From Brachypodius melanocephalos (lineage: Eukaryota > Chordata > Aves > Passeriformes > Pycnonotidae), in NCBI GenBank assembly GCA_013398615.1, contig VZSR01002395.1, positions 3,899,720 to 3,963,719 of the forward strand: a stretch of 64,000 nt of DNA, given 5' to 3'. Below, one piece after another: positions 12,701 through 53,991 of this stretch. The notes below the pieces were generated by a model, which saw nothing but the letters and a program-made list of their open reading frames with translations, searched no databases and was not told where the DNA came from. The position numbers and the translations under genes are program-made. Numbering within the stretch: the first letter of the stretch is position 1; each line of letters begins with the position of its first letter.

Positions 12701-13799
12701 TTGCAATTATTTTAAGTCTTCCTGGCAAAGAACCAGTCCCACAGATTATTGCTTTGGAGCCCATTTCCTCGGACATTTGGAGCCAGTGCAGGTGTCCTGA
12801 TGGGATCTCAGGAAGCTTTGTCCCTTGACTCTTTCCTGGTTCTGCAGCTGCATCCAAGCCCTGTCACCCCATAATGCTTCCTGCCCCATCTGCCAGTGCC
12901 TTGGGGCCACCCTCTCCCCTTTGTGACTTCAAGCCAGGTGAAACAGCTGGACTACATCTCCTAAAGGGAACAGGAACTTTCTGCTTCTGCAACCCTTGGC
13001 ACTGCCTGGCATCACCTGGGCCATGAAGAGGAGCAAAGGTACACCACACCCAAAGGAAGCTCCCAAAAGGCACTGCTGATTCACTGTCAAACTGAAACTT
13101 GGTAGTGTCAGGCTCAAACTCTTCCCTGTCTGATGCAGAATCTCAGATACAGCATGGCAAACCACAACCCTGACGCAGATACAGCTGTAGTGCCACAGCA
13201 TTGTTGTGTGTCTAGGCTGGAGAGGCGAGGCACGTGTTTTATCCCATGGCAACACATTCCTGGAGCAGGCATTTACCTGTCTGAAAACTAGCTGATTTGT
13301 GGTGAAGAGAGATTACAATGCTTGGTTTTCTCCAGCTTTTTGAGTCTTATACTTTAGCTCCCAGCTTCAGAGGTCCAAACCAGGCTTTTTTCCACTATAT
13401 GTGGTATTGTTCCATGATGACTCTTGATGAATGGATATTGCAGACTACACTGGGAACAGAAAGCAGAGACATGCACTGATGCTTCAGGTGAGAAAGTAAG
13501 GTATAAAGAACATCCAAACAAGGTTACATGGGAGATGTATGGCAGGGACAGGATATGGGGTCTACAGTTACAACCCCCTCATCTCTAACCATTTCTTCTC
13601 AAAAGCAGCTTGAAAATCCTGAAGATCCCTCTTTGCTCAAAGCTCTTGTGCAGCTGATGAGTGAAGGACAAGCTCTGCCCCATGCAGCAATGGGTGCTGG
13701 GGTATCCTCACAATCCCACCTGCTCCAGCTTCTCCCTTGAGGAACCCCCTGAGGAGGTGGGGCCACCCACAGACCATCAGCCTTCCAAGAAGACCTTTG
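9776..13799. other. Intergenic DNA, no gene seen
   Basis: A 169-codon frame at 9830-10339 has no recognisable domain and is probably chance. A 19-bp sequence at 13389-13407 recurs in COP1 intron 10. Confidence 0.6.
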
Positions 13800-14110
13800 C
13801 GAGGAATAACGCATCTGATGGATGTTGCCTGTCTGCGTGAATCATCTGCCAGTAGGTCACGAATTACTCAGATGTGTCTGTTATCCCGAATTATTCCCTG
13901 ATTCACGTGGCAGCTTACGCAGGAGCTCCTTGATTAGACTGATCAATATCAAACACCCTGGCTTGCCGGCCTGACCTTCTCATCCGTGTGAGCCTCCAGG
14001 CCATAAACCATTCTTATCCAAAATCTTGACCTCATGTTTAATTTTATCACCGTTGACGTTAACGGAGGTTAGTTAGGCTTGAGCACGCACTGGAAGTTAA
14101 ACTTTCCTGT
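13800..14110. promoter_or_regulatory. Candidate conserved non-coding block
   Basis: Non-repetitive DNA with many GATTA/TAATC and TGATT cores, an E-box CACGTG at 13904-13909, 'gattagactgatcaatatc', and GTTAAC at 14058-14063. CG dinucleotides are kept more than in neighbours. No open frame looks coding. Judged by eye. Confidence 0.3.
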
Positions 14111-15489
14111 ACCAGGGCCTCCATGCATTTCCCAGCCCTGACTGATGACCTGAATTCAAGGATGCCTTTTCCCTGGCTTCGACAGGCTTCAGCTTGGCAC
14201 ACGCATAATTCCTGGAATCAGTTCTCCACCACTGATGATGAATCAATCATTTGCTTTCTGAACGTGTTCCACAGAATTCCCTCAGCCTTCAACATGCTGG
14301 CAGGCTTTCCCACCACAAAATTTGTTGGCTTACAGCTTTTGGGATAGTGAGCACCCCATGTATGGTTTCTGTCTGGAAGCAAATGGATTTAAACATTTGA
14401 ACTTTTGTGGGATGATCTTTTTCAGCAGGCCTCAGACTTGCTGAGAGCCAGACTCAACAAAAAAGTGTTGGTGGGCAGAGGGTGGTTGAGGAGAAGGAAT
14501 GGTGCATAGGGCTGGTGTATTGACATCAGTCAGCCTGAGGCAGTCAGGTTCAGCAGAGCCCTGACCTCACCTGAGTGGTTTGATGGAAAATACCTGTGAT
14601 GCTCAAGTTGAACACACCTCACATGTCTGTAAGATTGGTTGATTTGCTTTGTTGTGTGAAGCCAGGAAGTCATCCAGGCTCCCTCTCTGGTGAGTGAAAA
14701 GACAAGCTATGGTTCAATCCAGGGGCTGATTTATCCCAGGTATTTGGGAAAACTGCCACAGATGGGATGGATGACTCTCACATAGCTGCTCATTCAGTCT
14801 TTTGGTCATTAAGGGATACAGAACAACAGCTTTTGCTGCAATAACTGGCTTTTGGATGGCTGAAGCTAGATAAAATGAATCCTGCCTCTTGGTGCCCACC
14901 TGTCTGAACATCCCATTCTCCAAGGTCCACTTCCACGCCTTATCCCCCACAGCTGCTGCATGAGGAAGGCTGCACCTTCACAGCCAGCAGTGGGAGAGGA
15001 ACAGGCAGGGCACCCCAATTCACAGGGCAAACCTTATTTGGCCTTTCCCATAAAGGATCCTTCTGCCAGGAACAGGGACTTCCCACAATATCTCTTTGTG
15101 CTTTACCAATTTTACTGGCAGAAAGCTGTTTTCATCCATTTTTCATAACTCTTTTGCTGCAGTTTAAACCAATCACTTCTTGCCTTTTCTCAAGAGACAG
15201 GGTTTTTTTCCTTTTGGGGTGGTTTTGGATATATTTGGAGCCTCTTTATGCACCCTCTCCTCAGTCTTCTCTGCTGTTGGTAAAATGCCCCAGCTCCCTG
15301 GTCTTCCCATGCTGGCTAGTTTTCCCACACTCACACAGTAAGTTTCCAGTATTTGTGAGGCCACTGAAAACCAAGATTCATCCATCTCCACAGGCTGATT
15401 GTCAGCATCCAACAGAAGAGCCCAAAGTCAGATTAAGAGCAGCCTTGCAGAGAAGGGCTTGGCGATAGCAGCGAGTGCCGTGCACTCAC
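14111..15489. other. Intergenic DNA, no gene seen
   Basis: No gene, RNA or repeat was recognised on either strand up to the start of the CR1 at 15490. Confidence 0.6.
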
Positions 15490-15886
15490 AGCCTCCCCTC
15501 TGAGGAAAGGCTGAGAGAATTGGGGTTGCCCAGCCTGACAAACTCCAGGGAGACCTTATTGCAGCTTTTCAATATCTAAAAGAGACTTAAAAGAAAATGG
15601 AGACTTTTTACCAGACCATAATTTGAGATGGGAGAGTGGCTTCCAACCTGGGGAGGGCAGGTTTGATTAGATACTAGGAAGAAATTCTGAACTATGAGGG
15701 TGATGAGGCTCTGACACAGACTGCCCAGAGAAGCCGTGAATTTAATGCCCCATCTCTGGAAGTGTTCAAGGCCAGGCTGGATGAGGCTTGGAGCAATCCA
15801 GTCTAAGGTGACCCTGCCAATGGCAAGGGTTGGGAACAATATGATCTTTAGGGTCCTTTCCAACCTAAACCATTCTGTGATCCCCC
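15490..15886 (+). mobile_element. CR1 LINE 3' fragment
   Basis: Typical CR1 blocks appear in order: 'gaggaaaggctgagagaatt', 'gggttgcccagcctgac', 'aggaagaaattctgaac', 'aagtgttcaaggccaggct', and the tail 'ttccaacctaaaccattc'. It ends near 15886 with tgtgatccc. It is non-coding and 5'-truncated. Confidence 0.9.
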
Positions 15887-16079
15887 AGACCATGATTTGG
15901 ACTTCAGAAAGGTGTCCTTGCTTTCCTGAAGACACACAAGTCCAAAGCCTGGTAGGGAAGTTCAATGGGGCAGGGGATCCCCAGCATCTCTGGAAATCAC
16001 ATCACACCAGCTTGAGGGCCAAAAACAGGGCTGAGGGAAGCTGAAGTCTGAACATTGGCCCAGTGTGTGGGTGCTTATG

Positions 16080-16310
16080 TATTGGCATAATAGAGAACAC
16101 ATTTCCAAAACGGAATAAATCATTTTTTTGCCAATAAGTTTAATTGTTGAACACTGCCTCTCTTCAAATTATTCATGAACAGATGACAACTGTCTCTAAT
16201 CATTACTCCTAATTATTCACTCCATCTCTCCTATTAATAACATGCAGGCAGCAGATTGACAGTAAACAGCTCCATGCAATTATTTTGCTTAGTGAAGTTT
16301 GAAACAGAAG
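16080..16310. promoter_or_regulatory. Candidate AT-rich conserved non-coding block
   Basis: It has clusters of TAAT/ATTA cores (for example around 16141, 16198-16215 and 16234-16239), 'ttattcatgaacagatga' like spacing, and TTGACAG resembling a MEIS/TGIF core near 16256. It lies about 200 bases past a CR1 and has no repeat identity that I recognise. Confidence 0.3.
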
Positions 16311-18610
16311 CAGTGCCAGGTATTTCTGATGGGGCACAGATTGCATGGCACATCCCTGCCTACCCACCACGTGGCTATGAAATCATAGAACCACATTTCT
16401 GGTGTGAATGCCCCCATTTGCAATAGGAACACATGCCAAAAAGCTGCTGGTTCCCAGGCTCAAAGGCATTCGTTTGAATATCATTGAACAGTGAATGCAA
16501 AGAAGGACCAAAGGAAATGTATTTTACAGAGCTCAATAAATCACCAGCCTCAACTTTGCAGGAAACGTCTTTCTCCAGGTCTACAGTGTATTTGTATATT
16601 GACAGTGAGAAAATTTCCCACCTGAAACCAAGCGTGATTTATTTCAAGGGTAGGTGCAGAGTATCCAATATTTAATTAGCATGATGTCAATTAGCTACAT
16701 CACATTGGTTTCCTCCATTCACACCATGATCTAAACATAATAAGGCACCTGAGCTATATTTGCAACTCTCTGCCTTTCTTTCCTTGTTACCTGGGCAAAG
16801 ATGCTGAGCAACACCACACCAGCAGTAAATGACTTAAAGCTTAATGGTTTTAAGGGCATTTGGGGTTGTAGTCCTAGATTTCACCTTTAGCAGAAAATAG
16901 AAATAGGAATCTCTTTTATGCACATAGAGACCTAAACTTAAGGCCTTAAGGAAGGCAAAAATTGACTGCTCCTGAGCATGCACTCATCCCCTGGAAGCAG
17001 CAGCTGCAGCATTAACTCTGGACAAAAATCGCTGCAAGAGGGAGGAAACGTATTGACTTCTGATGGGGAGAGCTCCTGTCTTGGTTTTAAATTCACTCAA
17101 GATGCAGAGTTTATTCAATTATCAGCTGTCTTTAAACTGCAATGTGGCTTCACTCCAAATATCAGCTGGGCAGGGGAGATGATGACAACCAGGTTAACCC
17201 TTTATTTACCTTCCAGCTAGACTGAGGGTGGGCAGCAGGATGGCACAGAGCAATTTGGCATACACCCACCATGCGTCTCCAAGGTTAAAGCTTTTGGCTC
17301 AGTCCCTTACAAACAGAGAGGGATTTGACATTGGCACTGCTTAGGAGGACAGGTGGGAAAAAAAATCCATGTGGTGTGGTACCCAATGGGAGGATGCTCT
17401 GTTCTCAAGCCCCTTTTTGTAAGGAGACCCCATGCAGTACAAAGGACTCTCTGTCCTCAGGGGAGACCCAGGGCTGTAAAAACAAAGAGAGACACCGGGA
17501 AAGCGTCTGGTTCATTATTTCCCCTCTGAAAAGCCCTCCAGCTTTTTTAAAGGAGGTCTCTGGCTATGAAGGGGGTGTGGATTAAGACCGAGATTCATTA
17601 GAAGAGGCAAAGGGGAGAGCTGGCAAGGTTTAAATCCTCCCCAAATGCCTTGGGAAGCATGGAGGGGTTTGGGCTGGCAGCCGGGCTCACATGCCAGCAG
17701 ATGGGGCTCCTGGGAGAGGTCAGAGCTGCGGCGGTACAGAACACTGTGCTCCTCCAGGATGCATCTGAGGGGCACCACTCCCATAAAGGTTACTTTAATG
17801 CCACTGGTTTTGCTGGGGCTGTAGAGCCGTGGCATTTGTGGCTCTGGAGAGCAGCAAGAAGCTGGACAGAATGCAAGTACCAACCCAGTACAGTTTTTTG
17901 AGTGCTGCTCAAAGTCTATATTCAGCCATAGATATAAATTCTGCTGGAGTAGGAAGGCAGATGATAAAGCCCAGAGCTGCTGCTTTCTGGGAATCCCTTC
18001 ACTGCTCTGACTTGAGGCTCACAACACCATCCTTGCCTCTGGCTGCTGGCTGGGATGCTCCTGCAAAGCAAGATCTGCTCTCGAGGGAAGCGGGGAGCAG
18101 AGCCCTTCCCGGCAGCAGGCAGAGATGGGAAGCTGCGTGTGTCCTCTGTGAGAAGGACGGTAAATGGCCTCTTGCCTTTGTCATTACCCCGCAGAGATGA
18201 GTCTGGGAAGCCGCAGGCTGCAATAAGCGGGTACGGAGCATCTTCACCTGGGCTGAGCTTGCCCTCTGATGGCAAGCGCTGGTACTGAGGAAGAAACAGC
18301 TCTCAAACCCGTGTTTTCCCTACTCCAGCTAATGGCCCTGATACTGAAGCAGCACGTTAGAGTGCTGCTGCCATGAAAGCATCCTCAGCTCCTGGGCTGA
18401 GGTTTTTCCCGGTGAGGGCAGCTTCTCCTTGGCCATGTCAGCCCAAATTGTGCCCTGCTTTACACAGAGCTGGGGGGGACAGGGGTGGCAGAAGCCAATT
18501 GAGGCAGTGCAGGGATGCTACAGCAGCTCAAAGAGGGTCAACAAGGCCACAGAAAGGTTTTTTTTAATGGACTAGTTTGAAAAAGAAACAGAGAAACAAA
18601 GGAAAATAAA
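16311..18610. other. Intergenic DNA, no gene seen
   Basis: AT-rich, apparently unique sequence around 16600-16760 ('tatttaattagcatgatgt') may extend the regulatory-looking block at 16.1-16.3 kb. The remainder, to the CR1 at 18611, holds nothing I recognise. Confidence 0.55.
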
Positions 18611-18955
18611 TTCCTATGAAGACAAGCTGGGAGAACTGGGAGTGTTCAGCCTGAAGAAGACTTCAGAAAGACCCCAGAGCCCTTTCCAGGGTCTAAAGCA
18701 GCTCCATCCAGGAGAACTGGAAAGGGACTGTGGAAAAGAGCCTGGAGTGGCAGGACAAGGGGGAGTGGCTTCACACTGAGAGAGGGTGAGTTTAAATGGG
18801 ATATTAGGAAGAAATTCTTCCCCCTGAGGATGGTGATACATTAGAACAGATTGCCCAGAAAAGCTGTGGTTGCCCCAAGCCTGGGAGTGTTCAAGGCCAG
18901 ATTGGATGGAGCTGGGAGCAGCCTGGTCTAGTGGAAGGTGCCCCTGCCCAGCATC
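18611..18955 (+). mobile_element. CR1 LINE fragment lacking its 3' tail
   Basis: CR1-like blocks include 'agctgggagaactgggagtg', 'ttcagcctgaagaagac', 'ggatattaggaagaaatt', 'tgttcaaggccagattggat' and 'gcagcctggtctagtggaag'. Similarity stops near 18955 without the usual terminal ccattctatgattcta, so the 3' end has been lost or replaced. Confidence 0.85.
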
Positions 18956-21900
18956 TCCAGACAGACTTGGGGTTGCACAAGCTGAGTGTGTGAGAAACCA
19001 TCTCTATCCATGCTTAGACCAAGCAGAGAGTTTAGTTAATATTTGCCTAGAAAATCTACTCCTAATACAAGATCAAACACTCTTGGAGCAAAAGGATGTG
19101 CTGTAGGGGAACCTTCACTCTACCCCAGACACATCTGTCACAGTGTGGTGTCTAATAATAAGATGGTATCATCATTTTTTCCCGTGTAAAGGGAATTTCA
19201 TAATTTGGAGCAGTAAATCAGGTATTTCTGCTGCTCCAGGTCAGGCTCCTCTGTAGCTTTGCTTCAGCACACACACATTAAAACAGCAGTTCTATGGACA
19301 TTTCTCTTCAGGTCTCTGTAGAGCCTGGAAACTTAGAAGACAGTATTTCAGTATTACAGAAGAATCACCAAATTGTTTTAACCTCATTTTAGTTCAATCA
19401 AGTGAAAATTTCTCTTCAAAAGACCAGAATGATGTAATTGTTTGCAGTGCAAGGATGACACTTCTATCATATATCTCTTGCCTTTTTTTTTTAAAGATCT
19501 GACCTTTTTAAACACAGCAATAAATTTAAATATTTTATTTTTGCTGATTCTTGGTTTCTGAAAGGGGTTAAACCATTTTTGCTTAAAATCCCTATGTCAG
19601 TTTGGAGCTATCCTAAAGCTGAGGCATTAAATTTCATCTTGCAAGTAGCAAAGGTGTTGTTATAAAGCATTGAAAAAAAAATCTTTAAGAACTCTGTATA
19701 ATCTTAAATAGAGTAGATGTCTCTAAGCATCCCCCCTCCTAGCACTACTTGCTTTTGCACTATTGACCTAGAAAAGAAATTTTAAAATTTATTTTTTAAA
19801 AAAAATTAAAACAGCTCAGTCCCCCACAGTTCCTGCTCTTCTCATATCCCAAGCAGCCTGAGTTAACCTAAACCGTACATTTTAACAACAAAATAATCTT
19901 TCAGGGTCAAGTTTCAGGTGGTGACCAGACACATACCTGAGTTTCTGTGTGATTAGTTCCTATCCCTGTGTCAAAGCATGTTCAGTAAGTGCATCATGGC
20001 CCCTCCTCAAGGCTCTTCTCTGTGGAGGAGGTGTCTGCTGTGGGCAGGGAGCACTGAGCTCTGTTCCTCCAGATCCCCCCATCTCTGTGCCTGACTGCAA
20101 GAATTGAAATTCAGAGCTGTGTCCTGGTTTCTCCCAGTAAACTGGGGAAGGAGGTACCTGATGGGTAGGAATGAGGTCTCCTGAATGGCTTTGCTGCAGG
20201 TTCACTCCAGAAGTTGCTGACAGCCTAATTTTCAGATTTATGGAGCATTAAGAATTCCCATTGACTCTGTAACCAGGTGATGAATCTGTCTACGCTTCAT
20301 TTTTCTCAGCTATAAAATGGGAGAAATGGCATTTCTATCACCAACTAGCTGAGAGTTTAATGCAATGATTATTAATAAAGTTCCCTAATAACCTCTGGAG
20401 CAGCAATTCCCAATCCAGGGTGGCAGCTCCTAGCAGGGTTTGCTGAGCTCCTGAATGGACTAACGGACCCAGTGGAAATTAGGTGGCAGCAGCAGGTTCA
20501 GAAAAGGAAGTAGAAGCAATTTTCCTAATGAGTCATCAACAGCCCAGAATGGAGCCTGGAGCCTGGGGGCTGACTGTCACTTCCCCCAGAGACATGCAAC
20601 CCGTGGATCACTCTGTGTGGAAGAAGTCTCAGTCTCCCTGCAAGGTGATTCATGCAGAGGATCCTTAATGATTTCTGTGGCTGTGCTGCCACTGGGCACC
20701 ATGGCTGCAGCTGCTTGTTGCACAGGTAAATGGAGCTGCAGCTGCAAATGTCACAAACTCGAGGGTTGTATTAAGTAGGGTTTATGTACCCAAAAGAGCA
20801 GACTCTTACACTGCTATTAAAGTTCGTTCATCTGTAGACAGTACTTGGCTTCTCCTTCCTTTAATGCCATGGGTAGCGTGACTTCTCTCTCTGCACAGGA
20901 TCAGAACTGATACTTTGCTGGAATGTTGTCAGCGACTGGCTTCAGAAGCTAAAAAATACAGAAAAGTAAGAGCAGATTCTTCCAGTCAGTCTTACAAAAT
21001 GTGCATCTGTCAGAAATACCAGTTTCTTTGTGTAAAACAACCACTAGGGACTATAGCTGGAGACAGCTTATCCCAAAGAAATTGCAGCCTAAGTTTCAGG
21101 CCACTTGGGAATGGGTGATGTTTGCTTTCCATGCTTGATCCACACACCTTTGAAAGCAGACAGATGTATCTCAATTAAGATTTAGCGAGGAAACACTGGC
21201 AATCCTCTGGAAGCAGGACCCATGAAGAGTGTGCTACAGGAGGGTGCAAGTGTCCCCACACCAAGACTTTCCCCTCTGTCCTGAGCCCATCAGGAGTTGT
21301 GCTTTAATGCAGGATTGCGGCCTGCAGGTAGTGCAAAGGCACTCTGCTGAGTGGAGGAGACAGAGAAACTTCTCACAGCTGATCTATCCTGTTTCACCCT
21401 TGTACCCTGGCCAGTTAGCGTAATCACAGTTGTTGATACCTGGACTAAATCAAACAAATTCTTAGAGCTCATAGCACTAGAAGATAAGTGACAAATCACT
21501 GCTCCAGCTGCAGTGAACTTTAGAGCTGGAAGACTTTTTCCATGTCCTTTTTCCTGATACAACACACAGGTATCTCCATTAAGTAGCATCTAACCTTCCC
21601 TTAGGATGCGTACATGGATTGTGGAACAGGCAGTGCAAGGTAACCCCAGTGTAAGAAGTGTCTCCAGGAGCCAGAAGCTGCTCCAGATGAACCTGGGCAG
21701 TGAAAAGAAGGGATTCACTCAGAGGGTCTCCAAGAGCTCTCAATTATCTCATAAAGCTCAGGAATCAGGGAGATCTTCCCTAGGTATTGAATGGTCATAT
21801 ATTTGATCTTTAACAGCTTTTGCCAGTGTCATTTTTTCCTCCCTGGAGCAGTCAGTAATGGCATCAGCATGGATCAGCCAGAATTTCAATGTGAAGCATG

Positions 21901-23279
21901 GGGTTTTGCTATTGCCAATACTACTGCTTACTACTTCTGAAAGTCCATTGTAGACACTCATCCAAAAAGCTTTTGATCCCTCTGGAAGAGAAGGAAATGA
22001 GACTTCCCTTTCTCTTACCGATAGAAAATAAGATGCACACAGACACCAACAGCCAGGTTGAAAGGAAGGTCTAAATAACAGCAATTCACTTTTGCTTCCA
22101 CTGAAAACAAGGGCAATCACTACATTTCAATGACTTTATGGAGCTAGTCTTGAGGCCTGCTAGTCAGAAAGCTATTTACAGGAAGCAGGGGAACTCAATG
22201 GCCAAAAAAACCACATCCAAACCCAAAGGAAAACACCAAAACGAGCTCCCGAAACTATATTAAAAATGTTTTTAGTAATAGCAACAAAGAGTTAAATCAC
22301 GGGAGTGACTCTGATGTCAGCTTGTAAAAGTGAGACTGCTGACCTGGATCTCCCAGGGACTCTGCCTTTGAATTTCCTGGTTTGAACCAAATTCCTCAGA
22401 GACATTTTGGGTTTTGCTGACTGCCTCGGTGATTTTTCCCAACACGAGGAGTAAACGTACAGCGGCAAGTACCCAGTGGTATTCCAGCACCTCTGAGAGG
22501 GGAGGTCAGGAGGAGCACTCCACAGCTCCACCCCTTCAGCTGCATCTCCAGGATAAATCCAGAGCTGCGTTTTGCTGTGTTGCCTTTGGGACATTTGTCA
22601 TCCAGCATCCCTGCCAGCCTGCTGCATGCCTGGGAGGTCTCCTGACCAATACTGCCTACCTGAAGCACCTTTTTTTCTTCTCTCTCTCAGACCAGTTTTA
22701 CCAGCTCCCATACTGGTTTTACGGCTCACTCTGCTGTCCCCACTGGGAGCAGTGCTGCAGCACCGATCTTTTTGGGCGTTTTCCCATACCTGGGTTTAGG
22801 ATTACCCTCCTCAGGTGATGCCCAAGTGTTTCCCCAGCTGCCTCCTCAACCCTAGACAAGTAAAGCTGACTGCAGACAATACAGTTACTCAAAGCAAAGG
22901 AGGCAATATGTTTCCATAGGCTGTTGAAAGAGAAATGAAAGGGAACAGCAGGTATCTCTCCACAGTACTTCTGGCCAAGCCAAGGAGTTGACAAAGTGCT
23001 GTGTTTCATGAACTTTTCAGTTTGGCTTGCAAAAGGCTGGGTCTGGGGGCAACATTTCTCATAACACCCAAAACGTCTTTGAGACATCCTTTTTCAACAC
23101 TTTACTAATTAGATTGTGCAGGAACTGGTCTGCCCTTGCTCTGTAAAACTCAGGTCTGCTGTTGGGAAATGGAAACCCGACAGGCTGTGGTCCTCACCAT
23201 TGGGATTCCCACCCACCCAGGCAGCAGAGAGTTGGCTCAAACCTGGGAAAAGCTGTTCACTCATCACCAGACATCTTTC
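18956..23279. other. Intergenic DNA, no gene seen
   Basis: The stretch 19140-19900 is AT-rich and unremarkable. A MIR-like remnant lies at 20255-20400. No exons were recognised up to the CR1 at 23280. Confidence 0.6.
20255..20400 (+). mobile_element. MIR-like SINE remnant
   Basis: The order 'ttgactctgtaaccaggtga', 'ctcagctataaaatgggaga', 'gagagtttaatgcaatgat' and 'attaataaag' resembles the MIR family consensus (the recognisable core being ctcatctgtaaaatggggat followed by a gttaaatgagataat-like segment). It is old and degraded, so the assignment is tentative. Confidence 0.5.
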
Positions 23280-23656
23280 ACAGAATCATAGAATCGTTTA
23301 GGTTGGAAAATACCTCCAAGATATCGAGTCCAACTTGTGACTGATCACCACCCAGTCACCCAGACTAGAGCACTGTCCAGTCATTTCTTGAACTCTTTCA
23401 GGGATGGGGACTCCACCACCTCCCTGGGCAGCCTGTTCTAATGCTTTTTTCAGGAAGAAATTCTTCCTGATGTCCAACCTGAACCTCCTCTGGCCAGGTT
23501 GAGGCTGTTTCCCCTTCTCATGTCACTTGTTAGCTGGGAGCAGAGCCTGATCCCCACCTGGCTACAACCTCTTGTCAGGGAGTTCTAGAGTGATAAATCT
23601 CCCCTGAAGCTTCAGGCTGAGCCCTCCCAGCTTCCTCCTGAACAGACTTGTGCTTC
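23280..23656 (-). mobile_element. CR1 LINE 3' fragment, reverse orientation, just upstream of COP1 promoter
   Basis: It starts with the reverse-complement tail 'cagaatcatagaatcgttta' and then carries 'agggatggggactccacc', 'cctccctgggcagcctgtt' and 'aagaaattcttcctgatgtc'. It ends about 85 bases before the assembly gap. It is fairly well preserved, suggesting a younger insertion than the 2.6 kb fragment. Confidence 0.92.
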
Positions 23657-23741
23657 AGGATTGTGCACCGCTAGATGTGGTGTCAGGGCGAGCGGCTTCA
23701 GGCGAGGCTGGAAGCTCCTGGCGCACACCCCTGGGCCAGCC

Positions 23742-24014
23742 NNNNNNNNNNNNNNNNNNNNNNNNNNNNNNNNNNNNNNNNNNNNNNNNNNNNNNNNNNN
23801 NNNNNNNNNNNNNNNNNNNNNNNNNNNNNNNNNNNNNNNNNNNNNNNNNNNNNNNNNNNNNNNNNNNNNNNNNNNNNNNNNNNNNNNNNNNNNNNNNNNN
23901 NNNNNNNNNNNNNNNNNNNNNNNNNNNNNNNNNNNNNNNNNNNNNNNNNNNNNNNNNNNNNNNNNNNNNNNNNNNNNNNNNNNNNNNNNNNNNNNNNNNN
24001 NNNNNNNNNNNNNN
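23742..24014. other. Assembly gap (273 N)
   Basis: A run of 273 N separates the upstream CR1 from the visible part of the COP1 CpG island. GC-rich promoters often drop out of short-read assemblies. Apparent open reading frames crossing it are artefacts, and the 5'UTR and transcription start are likely lost here. Confidence 0.99.
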
Positions 24015-24056
24015 TTTTTCTTTGAAGGAACTTTATTTTCCCCCGCGCGCACGGGG

Positions 24057-24065
24057 ATGCGCTGA
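24057..24065 (+). promoter_or_regulatory. Two-codon upstream ORF (Met-Arg-stop) before COP1 start
   Basis: ATGCGCTGA lies 32 bases upstream of the COP1 ATG, out of frame with it, with G at -3. If transcription starts upstream of it, it is a minimal uORF that could tune initiation. The transcription start is not visible because the gap ends at 24014. Confidence 0.45.
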
Positions 24066-24097
24066 GGCCGCTCCGCCCGGCCCGGCCCGGCCTCGGC

Positions 24098-53991
<29,894 letters not shown>

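Noticed and set aside
16378..16400. CR1-tail-like 'aaatcatagaaccaca'
   Set aside because: The match is brief and the neighbouring sequence does not continue as CR1.
1..23279. Possible exons of the neighbouring gene (PAPPA2 lies upstream of COP1 in human)
   Set aside because: No recognisable protease or other conserved protein segment was seen on either strand.
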